A stretch of 64,000 nucleotides of DNA, taken from Bacillus velezensis. Lineage in GTDB: Bacteria > Bacillota > Bacilli > Bacillales > Bacillaceae. The position numbers and the translations under genes were made by a program. The stretch covers positions 310,001-374,000 of the forward strand of contig NZ_LLZC01000019.1 in NCBI RefSeq assembly GCF_001461825.1, read 5' to 3'. The notes beneath the pieces were generated by a model that searched no databases, had not been told where the DNA came from, and was given only the letters and a program-made list of their open reading frames with translations. Each line of letters starts with the position of its first letter. Position 1 is the stretch's first letter. Shown piece by piece: positions 8,480 to 20,200 of this stretch.

Positions 8480-11400
8480 CATTCTTCCCCCATTAATTGT
8501 TTCAATACAGCCTTCTGATCAATATCATTGGTTTCCAATTGACGCAGGAGACGAATGAGTTCATCGTCCGTCTGAACAGTGTCTTTTTCATGACCATACC
8601 TGAATCTCACATCTCTGCACTCTGCCAGAATGCTTCCGTTTCCATCTGTAAATGTCATATGACACGTTACATCACGGCTGTTCTGCCGGTTCTCTTTTTG
8701 AGTATAGACATAAAAATTTTGAGCGAGAGGCTGATAGACATCCGCCGCTCCCATTCCGATCAATTCCGGGAAGGTTTCTCCGCTGACAAAAAACGCACTG
8801 GCTTGAATCGCGGACTCAAGCGCTTCAGGAGAGATCGTAAAATTCTCTCTTTTTGCATAAAGCTCATCCGGCAATGAATGAAGCGACAGCATTCCGTCAC
8901 TGTTTTTCGCTGATTCAATGACAAAAGGCGCTTCAGCCGGATGTTCAGTCATTTCTGATTTGACTTCAGCAATATCAAGCGCTTCAGGAAGCATACCGCT
9001 TTCAGGCTTAACAATATGCGCATTTCCCCTGGCAAGACGTACTTTATTCTCATTTTTTGTGTTTGCATATATCTCAAATCGCGCAAAGCCGCGCTCAGGC
9101 GTCAGCGTAATCATCAGTTCCCGTATATCAGTCATTCCGTTCATGCTTTCGGTCCACAATAAATCAGTCAATGTATGAACTGGTTGTCCAAATGCCTCCG
9201 CTGCATTGACGATAGCCATTTCAGCCAAAGATGCATAAGGGAAAAAGGACACGTTTCCTTCAGACAGACTTAGTGCAAACGGATGATTACGGCTGATTTT
9301 TTTCGTGAAACTGAACTGATTAAAATCGGACGTGTTACTCCCCAAGAAAGGGTGACCCGGCTTACTCACATCCGCTGAAGCAAGTGCGTCCCCTTTTTCC
9401 GCTATCCAATACCGCTGTTTGATCAGCGGTTGTCCCGGAATAGAAATCCTGCGAGCATTCCGATTCACCTCAAAAGTCTCCCAATCTATCTTTCTTCCAT
9501 TTACCCATTTGGATGCTGCTTCGGCGTAATCTGAACAAACGTGAGGCATTTCATTGTGAACTTCTGATTCGAATGTATGACCGGTATGGCTCAAGCTGCT
9601 TTTTTCACCCCTGATATAAGCTGAAAGCTCTTCAGCAATGACCTGCCCGGAATCTGCCACTATCGCCAGCCGTTCTTCCATATGATCGCGTCCCGTCTGA
9701 AGTGTATAGGCAATATCCTGAAGACGCAGTTTATGATTGTTATCCTTCGATTCATTTTCTGATAGAAAATCAGCCATAACCTTTGCATATTTTATCAGCC
9801 GTTGTTTGTCTTGAGCCGATAAAACAAAGATCACTCGGCCGCTTTGATGATCAAAAGCTTTTGGCGGCTCATACGCTTCCAATATAAGATGCGCGTTTGT
9901 CCCTCCTGCCCCAAAAGCGCTTACCCCGGCTCTCAAAGGATGAACAACATTGCTGTTTTGCGGAATATTCCATTCAGCCGCTTTCCGCTGCACTTGAAAA
10001 GGAACCTGATCAAAATCTATAAACGGATTAACAATATCGGAATGCAGAGAAGGAACAAGCTGCTTATTCTTCATTTGGAGAAGCACTTTCGTTACCGCAG
10101 CGATTCCTGCCGCAGATTCTAAATGTCCGATATTTGATTTCACCGAACCGATGGCGCAAGGATGGTTCAATTGATAGGAATCTTTCAGTCCTTGAATTTC
10201 AATCGGATCGCCTAATGACGTCCCTGTTCCATGCGCTTCAATATAATTGACGGTGTTCGGATCAATGTCAGCTTTACGAAGCGCTTCTGAAATGACCTCC
10301 GCCTGCGCATCCGGATTCGGTATGGAATACCCGCTCGCCTTTCCTCCATGGTTAACGGCGCTTCCCTTAATCACGCCATATATTTGATCTTGATCTTCTA
10401 TTGCTTTTTTCAATGGTTTTAACAATACGGCTCCGACTCCCTCACCGGGAACATAACCGCTTCCGTCTTTTCCAAAACTCCGGCATCTGCCGTCACTTGA
10501 TAGAAACTGTCCCATACTGAGGAACTTATATTTATTCGGATGTATTGACAAATTCACTCCGCCGGCTAATGCCATATCGCTCTCTCCGCAATGTATGCTT
10601 TGGCATGCGTAATGAATAGAGGTCAGTGATGAAGAGCACATTGTATCCAGAGCCAAACTCGGACCTTTTAAATGAAAATAATAAGACACCCGATTGGCAA
10701 TTGAAGAATAGACGGACGCCGGCGAGAAAGCCGCTCCGTTTTCTTCCCCTTCAAATAGTTGATATTGGCCCCACATTGCACCGACAAATACACCGACTTT
10801 CATCTTTTCCAGCATGTTTCTCGGGTACCCTGAGTCTTCAAAACAATTTTTGGCCGTTTCTAAAAAGAGCCTTTCCTGGGGATCCATAAGTTCTGCTTCC
10901 CTTGGGGAAATATGAAAGAAAAGCGGATCAAATTGATCGGCTCCGCTGATAAAACCTCCCCACTTGCTGTAAGACTTCCCTTTCATATCTCTGTCTTCGC
11001 TGAAGAAATCATCCATATTCCAGCGGTCAGGCGGGATTTCTGTAATACAATCTTTTCCGCTCTTTAAATTCTTCCAAAATTCAGGTAAGTCTTCAGCCAT
11101 CGGATACTTCCCGCTTAATCCGATAATGGCAATGTCCTCATGCCTTGTATCAGCTTTCTCATTTATTTGGATCTCGCAGTTTTCATCCTCTATGAAGGTA
11201 TCTTGAAGTACAGATTCTAATTTTTCTTTGTCACCTTCAAACACGATCAGCTGTGATGCGTTCAGAGAGAGTGAATCTTGAAAAGCTTTGATCCCATTGG
11301 TTTTACTAAGGGGAACCATACCGATTTTTTGTTTCATCCATTTTTCAGTTTGTTTATCCACTTTCATGCCGCCGTCTTCCCATAGCGGCCAGCCGATGGC

Positions 11401-14190
11401 TACTGAGACGCCGGAGCGTTCTTTTTTCCGCCTCATTCCTTCACGCCACTCAGCGAAAAGATCAATGAACCGGTTGGCCAATGCGTAATCCGTCTGTCCG
11501 ATATTCCCGTACATCGAGCTGCTTGATGAAAACATCACAAAGAAGTCCAAAGGTTCGGTTTGCAGCAAGCTGTCCAATAAGACCGTCCCATTTATTTTCG
11601 GAGCGATCACTTCCTGAATTTCATCTTTTGATTTTTGAATCAATAAAGCGTCGTGCGTCACACCGGCACTGTGTATCACACCGTTGATTTCTCCGAATTG
11701 CCTTTTTATGGTTTTTATGATTCGCTCTGCATCGCGGCTATCTGAAAAATCACCTCTTATATATTGAACCGAAGAACCGCCTGCTTTCATTCGGCTGATT
11801 TTGTTCTTTTTGTCTTCCGTAAGTTCAGAACGGCCCGCTAAAATAATATTGGCTTTCGTTTGGGCTGCGATATGTTCTGCAAATATAAGGCCTAAGCCGC
11901 CGGCCCCTCCTGTAATCATGTATACTCCGTTTTCTTTAAAGGAGAAACCTGAGTTTTGAGCCGGTTCCGCTTCCCGTAAGGCACGGACCCAGCGCACATT
12001 TCTTTCATAATAAAGATCGGTTTCTCCCGGATGCGCTTCCGTAGATTCGACTCTGATGATTTCAGCTGTAAGTTCCGGCAACGATGACTTGTCTGAAACT
12101 GATATCCCGATTGTCTTAAGGGCCAGTTTCGGGTTCTCAAGCAAAATAGACTGCCCTGCGCCATGGACTGAAGCGTAAAGCGGCTGATCATTTTTATGGT
12201 CCGCCGGATAAAGGAAAAGCGATACAACCTTTTTTTCCGCCTTGCTGCGCATCAATGCCCGGCTGAAAAAGAATAGCGGGTAAGCCCCTTTAGAAAGCTG
12301 TTCACTTATTTTTTCCGGGCCGGCAAATGACCCTTCCGGCCACCCGTAAACCACGGTGTCGGGCATTTGCCCCCTTTTTTTCAGATCAGCTGCAAGCCTG
12401 TCAAAGTGAGCTTCCTCCCTGTGATCTATCTCATAAACACCGTCTCCGTGATAGGAGAAACGATTCCCTGATAAAACGAGAATGATCTGTGTATTTTCGA
12501 ATCCATTTTCAGCATTTTCCCGCATAAAATGAAAAAGCTCTCTGTCATATTGAAACAGCAGGCATGTTCTTTTCTTTTTATTTCCGCAATTCGGGTCCCA
12601 AGCGGCAGCCTTTTGTCTCCAATGCGGCGTTAAATAGGTCAGAGCCGTATGATTCTCTCCATGATGAAGAGGGCGGTCTTTTTCAACGGAAGTCTTTTCG
12701 CCGCTCTCTGCAAAATAATTTGCAAGTTTTTGAATCGTCGGATACTCAAACAATAAAGTAGGGTACAGTTCCCTGCCTGTTTTCTCTTCCAATGCCTTTA
12801 CGGCTTGCATAAGTGTTACGGAATCGAGGCCTTGTTCATAAAAACCTTTTACAACAGAGAGTGTTTCAGGAGCAGTCCCTTTGATATCTGCGATCAGCTG
12901 CTGAATGTCTCCTTCTGTTATAAGAGCGGAAAGATTTTCGTTCTTACTTTCTTTCAAGTCAGGCTTTTCAGCCGGTAGATTTCGCGTTAAGAAATAACTG
13001 GACATTTTTTGATTTTCTTTAATATACGCGGCGAGTTCCCGGATCGTTTTCTGCTCAAACAGGAGTGTAGGATACAGCTGTTCCCCTGTTTTGTTTTCAA
13101 GTTCTTTGACAATGGCAAGCAAAGAAGCTGAATCCAGGCCCTGTTCATAAAAACCAATGTCTGTCCTTATGTCACGCAGATCTATATTTGAAACCCCGGA
13201 TATTAATTCTTTAAGGTGTGTCTCGATGCTTTCGCTTCGATTTATGATTGAATCTTTTCTGATCAGGCTGTCTTTTGGCTGAGAAGCCGCTTCAGTTTCC
13301 AAACGAGTCTGCTTCAGGTTTTCAATTAAATCTTTTGAGCGGATATGTTTCACAGACAGCCGCGTAAAATAAGCGATCATCTCCCCGTGTGCATCGTACA
13401 AACCGTAACTTACTTGGATGACATCCCCTGAATCATGATTTTGGTCTTGCTTCTCTATGTACACATAACACCTGTCTTCCAGGCGCTTCGTCATACGGAA
13501 AGATTCAATATGAATGGGAATATACGTTTTCATCCGGCTTGCCGGAGATCCTTGTGTAAAATATTCGGGACATGCCTGATAAAGGATCGATATGATGGTA
13601 GACGCATCAAGAAAAGTGGGATGCAATTGAAAATAGCCGGTATATTGATTGGCAATTTGGCTGAGCGTCAACTCTGCAAGTACAGAATGGTCAGACGCAT
13701 AAACCTTCCCCAGACTCTTCATAAATTCAAAATGCTCTATATCGACCTTTTTTAAATAGTCATAACATATCTCCATATCGGCTTCACGGACGGAGGCATG
13801 TTTGATTTCATCAATATTGATTGAACTCATGCTTTCCGGGATTTTCGGCATGAGCCTGCAGTTCATATTCTCATCCCAGCTTTCATCCAGAATGCGGTCA
13901 TCTTTTACTTTTCTGCTCTTCGCCTGAATTTCCCATCCCTGTTCCAATCCCTGAAAACGGATGCGGATTTCTCTGTCAAAGGTATCCGATGTTGCTACAG
14001 GTTCCAAATACAAAATATTCTGACACTCGAGTTCTTCAATAGGCAAACCTTTGCTCAGCGCCATACGGTATATCATATCTAAAAATGTGACACCGGGTAT
14101 AATCCGGGTGCCATGCACCCGGTGATCCCTGACAATATAGTCCGTATGTTTAATTGTTAATGTGAACTGATAGTTTTGTTTACTGGCCAC
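8479..14190 (-). CDS. mlnF: MlnF, trans-AT polyketide synthase: DH-ACP-ACP-KR-KS9-inactive DH
   Basis: About 1903 residues. It begins with no docking region, directly in a DH (HRVHGTRIIPG, His near residue 23; second motif HPTFLDAST). Tandem ACPs follow (GLDSAS near 352, GLDSVT near 455), then a KR (GGAGGLG near 765, DYALAN). No ACP follows this KR. KS9 has Cys near 1186 in DTMCSSS, with HGTGT and NIGH. The last domain (about 1585-1860) has a DH fold but the catalytic His is Leu (LSEGNVSFFP) and the catalytic Asp is Glu (LESAIQ), so it should not dehydrate. The C-terminal 30 residues look like a docking hairpin pairing with MlnG. The upstream ATG at 14199 touches its only ribosome site (AAAGGA), whereas GTG at 14190 lies 9 nt from it, so I prefer GTG. 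MlnF completes the C9 module with KS8 of MlnE and begins the C7 module. Confidence 0.92.
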   Translation of the reverse strand: MASKQNYQFTLTIKHTDYIVRDHRVHGTRIIPGVTFLDMIYRMALSKGLPIEELECQNILYLEPVATSDTFDREIRIRFQGLEQGWEIQAKSRKVKDDRILDESWDENMNCRLMPKIPESMSSINIDEIKHASVREADMEICYDYLKKVDIEHFEFMKSLGKVYASDHSVLAELTLSQIANQYTGYFQLHPTFLDASTIISILYQACPEYFTQGSPASRMKTYIPIHIESFRMTKRLEDRCYVYIEKQDQNHDSGDVIQVSYGLYDAHGEMIAYFTRLSVKHIRSKDLIENLKQTRLETEAASQPKDSLIRKDSIINRSESIETHLKELISGVSNIDLRDIRTDIGFYEQGLDSASLLAIVKELENKTGEQLYPTLLFEQKTIRELAAYIKENQKMSSYFLTRNLPAEKPDLKESKNENLSALITEGDIQQLIADIKGTAPETLSVVKGFYEQGLDSVTLMQAVKALEEKTGRELYPTLLFEYPTIQKLANYFAESGEKTSVEKDRPLHHGENHTALTYLTPHWRQKAAAWDPNCGNKKKRTCLLFQYDRELFHFMRENAENGFENTQIILVLSGNRFSYHGDGVYEIDHREEAHFDRLAADLKKRGQMPDTVVYGWPEGSFAGPEKISEQLSKGAYPLFFFSRALMRSKAEKKVVSLFLYPADHKNDQPLYASVHGAGQSILLENPKLALKTIGISVSDKSSLPELTAEIIRVESTEAHPGETDLYYERNVRWVRALREAEPAQNSGFSFKENGVYMITGGAGGLGLIFAEHIAAQTKANIILAGRSELTEDKKNKISRMKAGGSSVQYIRGDFSDSRDAERIIKTIKRQFGEINGVIHSAGVTHDALLIQKSKDEIQEVIAPKINGTVLLDSLLQTEPLDFFVMFSSSSSMYGNIGQTDYALANRFIDLFAEWREGMRRKKERSGVSVAIGWPLWEDGGMKVDKQTEKWMKQKIGMVPLSKTNGIKAFQDSLSLNASQLIVFEGDKEKLESVLQDTFIEDENCEIQINEKADTRHEDIAIIGLSGKYPMAEDLPEFWKNLKSGKDCITEIPPDRWNMDDFFSEDRDMKGKSYSKWGGFISGADQFDPLFFHISPREAELMDPQERLFLETAKNCFEDSGYPRNMLEKMKVGVFVGAMWGQYQLFEGEENGAAFSPASVYSSIANRVSYYFHLKGPSLALDTMCSSSLTSIHYACQSIHCGESDMALAGGVNLSIHPNKYKFLSMGQFLSSDGRCRSFGKDGSGYVPGEGVGAVLLKPLKKAIEDQDQIYGVIKGSAVNHGGKASGYSIPNPDAQAEVISEALRKADIDPNTVNYIEAHGTGTSLGDPIEIQGLKDSYQLNHPCAIGSVKSNIGHLESAAGIAAVTKVLLQMKNKQLVPSLHSDIVNPFIDFDQVPFQVQRKAAEWNIPQNSNVVHPLRAGVSAFGAGGTNAHLILEAYEPPKAFDHQSGRVIFVLSAQDKQRLIKYAKVMADFLSENESKDNNHKLRLQDIAYTLQTGRDHMEERLAIVADSGQVIAEELSAYIRGEKSSLSHTGHTFESEVHNEMPHVCSDYAEAASKWVNGRKIDWETFEVNRNARRISIPGQPLIKQRYWIAEKGDALASADVSKPGHPFLGSNTSDFNQFSFTKKISRNHPFALSLSEGNVSFFPYASLAEMAIVNAAEAFGQPVHTLTDLLWTESMNGMTDIRELMITLTPERGFARFEIYANTKNENKVRLARGNAHIVKPESGMLPEALDIAEVKSEMTEHPAEAPFVIESAKNSDGMLSLHSLPDELYAKRENFTISPEALESAIQASAFFVSGETFPELIGMGAADVYQPLAQNFYVYTQKENRQNSRDVTCHMTFTDGNGSILAECRDVRFRYGHEKDTVQTDDELIRLLRQLETNDIDQKAVLKQLMGEE

Positions 14191-14213
14191 CTGTCTCATT
14201 CCTTTTCTTTTCT

Positions 14214-17200
14214 TTATAATTCTTTGAAATCAAGTAAAGGAATCAGCAATTCTGACTCTTCCTTTTCTGGAGTTTCTCCATTGTCGATCCAGCATTGTTC
14301 CTTATTGAATATAATCGGAGAAAGCGGGTGTCTTTTTGTCTCTCCATATCCTAATGTGAGATGGCTGTCGCTCAATATCATATGTGCGTTCGTGCCCCCG
14401 AATCCAAAAGAACTGATTCCGGCTCTCAAAACCCCTTTTCTGGGACGCCATTCTTTTAAAGACGTGTTCGGAAAGAATGGCGACTGATCAAATTTAAAAC
14501 GCGGATTTGGCGTTTTACAATGTAATGTCGGCGGGAGCATCTGATTTTTTATGGATAAGGCAACCTTTATAATACTCGCTATCCCCGCTGCGCTCATTAA
14601 ATGTCCGAAATTCGTTTTTACGCTGCCTACTCCGCAAAATTGCGTTTCTTCCGTAACCTCCCGGAACACTTCAGTCAGCGCTTTTAATTCAATCGGATCT
14701 CCTATCATCGTACCGGTGCCATGCGTCTCGACATAACTGAGAGTATCTGCATCAATTCCGCCTTTTTTCAGGGCTTTTTTTATCACTGCGCTTTGCGCTT
14801 TCGGATTAGGTGTTGTCATTCCCATTGTCTGTCCGTCATTATTAACCGCGGATGAGTCAATTACCGCGTAAATTCTGTCACCTTCGGCAAGGGCATCATC
14901 AAGTCTTTTCAAAAGGACTGCGCCGCATCCCTCTCCCGGTACAAATCCATCTGCCTTCTCATCAAATGTATGACATTTTCCTTCAGGTGAAAGCGCCCGA
15001 GCCTCACTCAGCATGACGTAAGGCTTTTGATCCAGCAAAATGTCAACCCCGCCCGCAATCGCCATATCTGACTCTTTTGACATCAGGCTTTGACAAGCGA
15101 GATGGACGCTGACCAATGAAGAAGAACAAGCCGTGTCTACAACCAGATTCGGTCCTTTCAGATTAAAAAAGTGTGAGATATGCGCGCCTATGAAATTTTG
15201 TCCTATACCAACGATCGTATTTTTTGAAGGGGAACCTATTTTGGACATAAACGTCCCGGTCCGCGAACCGACGAAGACGCCGACTTCTTTATTTGATACT
15301 TCTTCTTTTGTATAGCCGCCGTCTCTCAATGTCTGGACGCTGACCTCAAGGCATTTTTTGATTAACGGATCAAGCTCTGATGCCTCACTTTTGTTCATAT
15401 TAAAAAATGCGGGATCGAAAGACTCAATATCTTGAAGAAATCCGCCCCACTTACTGATACTTTTTCCCTTTTCATAGGTGTCAGAGTAGTATGAAGAAAT
15501 ATCCCATCGCGACGCCGGGACTTCGCGGACACTATTTTGTCCTTTCTTCAAATTTGTCCAGAACGTTTCTGTGTCCGGAGCATCCGGAAACTCACAGCCC
15601 ATTCCGATAATAGCGATTTGGTTCAGACTGGTTTGTTGCATTTGAGATCCGCTGTCCCGTACTTCGGAAGCATTTTGATTTATATGTTGCTCTTTTTTCC
15701 GAACCTCAATGTTTTCTGAATCAATTTGAGGACTGATCCCCTCACTTGCAAATAATTCGTTTAAATAGACGGCCAGTTGTGAAAAACTCGGATACTCCAG
15801 AAAAGCTGAAGGTTCAATTTTTATTTGAAATGCATCTTCCGCTTTTTTGACAAGCTGAACCAGTAAGATTGAATCAACTCCGTAATCCGCAAAAGACGTA
15901 TCTTGATCTAAATTCCCGTAAGGTATTTTCAGCTCTGCGGAAAAAATCTCCATTAACTTCCTGATCATAGCTTCATTGTCTCCCTGACCAGAAATCACTT
16001 TTTCCTCAGCATCCGGGTTATTTTTAGCAGCTTGAATTCTTGTCTGAAGCAGCTGCTGCAGCATGAATTTCTCCGGATGTGTCTTTGCCGGTATAAGGCA
16101 GGGGTATCCGTTTATCGTCATCATTTCATCCAGCATGGCAATACCTGTTTCTGTTGAGTGAGATAGTAAACCAAGTGCCTGATATGATGGACTTGTCACC
16201 TCGCCCATCCCAATGTCCTTCCAGCTCGGCCAGTTAATTGATTGATAATATGTTCTGCCGGCTGCATGCTGATACGCCGCAAAGTAATCCATAAAAGCGT
16301 TCGCTGCGGCATAGTCACTTGTTCCGGCGCCTAATAAAGGAAAAGCGCTCGCAACAGATGAAAACAAAATGAAGAAATCAAGTTCGTCATCAATAAAAAT
16401 GTCATGAAGTACCTGCATCCCCTGCACCTTTGGCTCAAATACTTCTCTTATTTCTTTATCAGATTTATGAATAAAAGCCGGATTCGAATGATTGGCTGCA
16501 CCAGCGCAATGAATCACCCCGCCGATTTTGCCGAACTTCAGTCTCACCTCTGAAAAGAAGCGATGTAATGTTTCTTTTTCCGTGAGCGGCCCGGAATACA
16601 CTTCCACCTGAACTCCCTTTTGATCCAACTCATGCAGCAGTTGTAATTTCGAATAAAGAGGTGACTTTTCATCGGTGTCTTTTAACATGCCGGCTATTTT
16701 ATCAGATTCCGGAAGGTCGGTTACTCCCATCAACACAAGTTTTTTGACTCCCTTGCCGGCATAATGTCTGGCAAGTTCTGCTCCGATCCCTCTTGTTCCC
16801 CCTGTAATTACCAGGGTTTGATCCGTACGGCATACTGGCAGACCGGATAGTTTCCGGTTTATTTCCGCTGCATGTAATTTCTCGACGTATGGAATATAAC
16901 GTTCACCGTTCCGGTAGCAGATTTCACTATACAGCCCGTCAGCGCAAGCTTCATCTGTGATTACCTGTCTCAGTTCCGCCGCAGTCCCGACATGCCCGTC
17001 TACATCTATTGTTTTTGATTTTATCTTTTGATACTCCGCACTCAGCATTTTATATAGTCCGGCTGTTTCGGCTCCGGCTAACGACGGCTTGTCATTCAGA
17101 AATGTCTGCAGCCCTCTGGTCACATGTAAAACGAAAAGCTGTTTACGTGTCTTTATGATTTCCTGCAGCAGTGTCAGCTTCCCGATTGTGCCAGTGCGTG

Positions 17201-20200
17201 CCCCGTTTTGATCACTCCGGAAATCTGACAGGTCAATCATGCCGATGATTTCCGGATTTTCTTCTATGACCGCTAGAGCCGTTTTTTTGGCTTCCCCATC
17301 CGAATGATCCCAGTTATCTGCGCAAATGACAGCGGATTCAATCATAGGGTCTGAATCAAACAATTCGAATGCAAGCCGCTCACTTTCACTATTAGCCAGG
17401 ATCATCACCTGTCCTTTCGTAAAAGCGGAAGGCGCAGCCTTTTGTTTTTTCCACGATTTTTTTAATACATCAAATGATAAGTCAGTCGGTGCATGGGGCA
17501 GACTCTGCGGTACGCCTGTTTTTTTCTGTTTCTGTGCTGCTTTTGCGGCAGGCACCCAATATCTGTTCCGTTCAAAAGGATATGCAGGAAGAGAGATAAG
17601 CTTCGGTAATTCCGAAGTGTACATCTCTTCCCATTGAACATCTCCTCCGTTCACCCAGTGAATGGCCATTTCTCTTGCACTTTTAAAGTGAGCGGCTGAC
17701 ATGGCATCCTTTTGACCAGCGCCTCGGCGGGCCTTTCCCCTATATAAACCGTTTAACTTATGATCTGAACGCAAATACATCGTCAGCTTATTGCGAAGAT
17801 CGTCAATGCTGCTAACCTCAACAGCGAGCCGCTCTTCCATAGCGTTTCTCCCGGTCTGCGAGGTGTACGCAGCATCAGCTAATGACGTTTTTGGCTCCAG
17901 TTCTTTTATATATGCATCAATCAAGAGTCTGAGCCGTTCTTCATTTTTGGCAGAAAGCAGAATAATTTGCGTCTTGTTGCTCTGTACCGTTTCCATCTTT
18001 TCTTCATTCTTATACTCTTCGATGATAATGTGGGCATTAGATCCTCCAGCGCCGAAAGAACTGATGCCTGACCTTCTGGCTTGATTTTGCGGCGTCTCCC
18101 AATCGGTCAGTTCAGACTGCACGTAAAACGGTGTTTCCCCAAAATCAATATTAGGATTTAAGTGATCGGAATGAAGGGAAGGAGCAAGCTGTTTATACTT
18201 CATTTGCATCAGCACTTTTGTAATAGAAGCAATTCCCGCCGCAGCCTCTAGGTGTCCGATATTTGACTTAACCGAACCAATTGCACAACGATAATCGCTT
18301 TTCGAGCTGTGCAAAGCTTTGGTTAATCCTGAAATTTCAATCGGGTCTCCCAAAGATGTCCCGGTGCCATGCGCTTCAATATAACTTATGCTGTCTGCAT
18401 CAATCCCCGCCTTATCAAGAGTTTCACTGATGACGTTTGCCTGCTCGCCCGGATTTGGCACAGTGTATCCGTTTGTTTTTCCGCCGTGATTTACAGATGT
18501 TCCCTTAATCACACCGTAAATCCTGTCCCCGTCAGCCTTCGCGGCAGAAAGCGATTTCAAAAGAACGGCCCCGACTCCTTCTCCCGGCACATATCCGTCT
18601 CCTCCCGCTCCAAAGCTTCTGCAGCGCCCATCGCTTGAAACAAAATGATTTTGTGAAAGCAAAGTATATTTATCAGGGTGTAAGGATAAATTCACTCCTC
18701 CGGCAATAGCGAGGGTGGATTCTCCCCTTTTTATACTTTCACATGCAAAATGAACAGCAGAAAGTGAAGAAGAACACATTGTATCAATTGCAAGGCTGGG
18801 TCCGTGCAGGTCAAAGAAATATGACACCCGGTTTGCGATAGACGAATAAGAAGACAGGAGCGCCTGACGTTCCTCATCATCTGAAGCACCGGCTGCAAAT
18901 AACTGATAGTGGCTGTAGGTGACGCCGACAAATACACCTGTCTTATGCCGTTTCAACTTTTTCTTTGTGTAACCCGCATCTTCAAACGTGTGCCACGCTG
19001 TCTCTAAAAATAACCGTTCCTGAGGATCAATTAACTCGGCATCACGGGGCGAAATTGAGAAGAACAGCGGATCGAATTTATCAGCGTCTTTTATAAAACC
19101 TCCCCATTTGCTGTCATGACGGGCATTGTCACCTGTGTGATAATATTTCCGAAAATCCCAGCGCTCTTTCGGTATTTCCGTTATACAATCTTTTCCGGAA
19201 GAAATATTTTCCCAAAACTGTTCCACATCCTTCGCCATCGGGTAGCGGCCGGCTATACCGATAATTGCAATATCTTCCTCGGAAGGTGCGGATGGTATGC
19301 GGGAAACGGAAAGCTTCTCCCGTTTCGCCGGCGCCGAATGATCAATTCGCTGTTCGGCTGCCGGTAAAAACGCCTTCTTCAACTCATGATGATAGTGTTC
19401 AAGAAAATACTCTGACAGCTCTTCAACACTGCTGTATTCAAAGAAAAGAGTCTTAGACACTCTTCCAAAATATTTTTCCAGACGGGAGTTAAGACCTAAA
19501 ATCGTGAGAGAATCAATTCCGTAACGGTCAAACGTATCCTCGGGTAAAATACTGTCCGCCGGTCTTCCCGTTTCCGCACCGACGATCTCTGTCAAAAGAC
19601 GGACCGTTTGCTTTTTCAGATCTTTTTCATTTAATTGCGGCAGATTACTGTTGTTTTCAGGCACAGTCTCTATTTCTTTATGATCAGTTGAGAGTAATTC
19701 ACTTATTCTATCTTTGTCTCCGCTGATAACAGCCAGCTGAGAAGCAGAGCGGCTCATACTGTCCTGAAAAGCGGCAAGCCCTGCTTGGGCGGATAAAAGT
19801 TCCAGCCCTGCATGTCTTAAAGCTTGCAGCTCTCCCGGCCCGACTGTCATATTGCCCGCATCCCATAACGGCCAATTAATAGAAAGTGTTTTCCCGGGAC
19901 GTCCTTTAATGCTTCGATACTGAGTGAATCCATCCATACATCCGTTAGCGAAGGCGTAGTCGCTTTGACCCGCATTAGGCAGAACGGCCGAAAGGGATGA
20001 AAACATAACGAAGAAATCAAGAGGCTCTTCTTCAGCTGCTTTATCCAGCCAAACGGTTCCGAATACTTTAGGCGCTATAACTTCTTCTATGCTTTCTTTC
20101 GTTTTTTTTATGATAAATGCATCCTTAACAAGTCCGGCACTGTGCAAAATTCCGTTTAATTCTCCGAATGTCTGCTTAATGTGCTTAATCAAAGCGTCCG

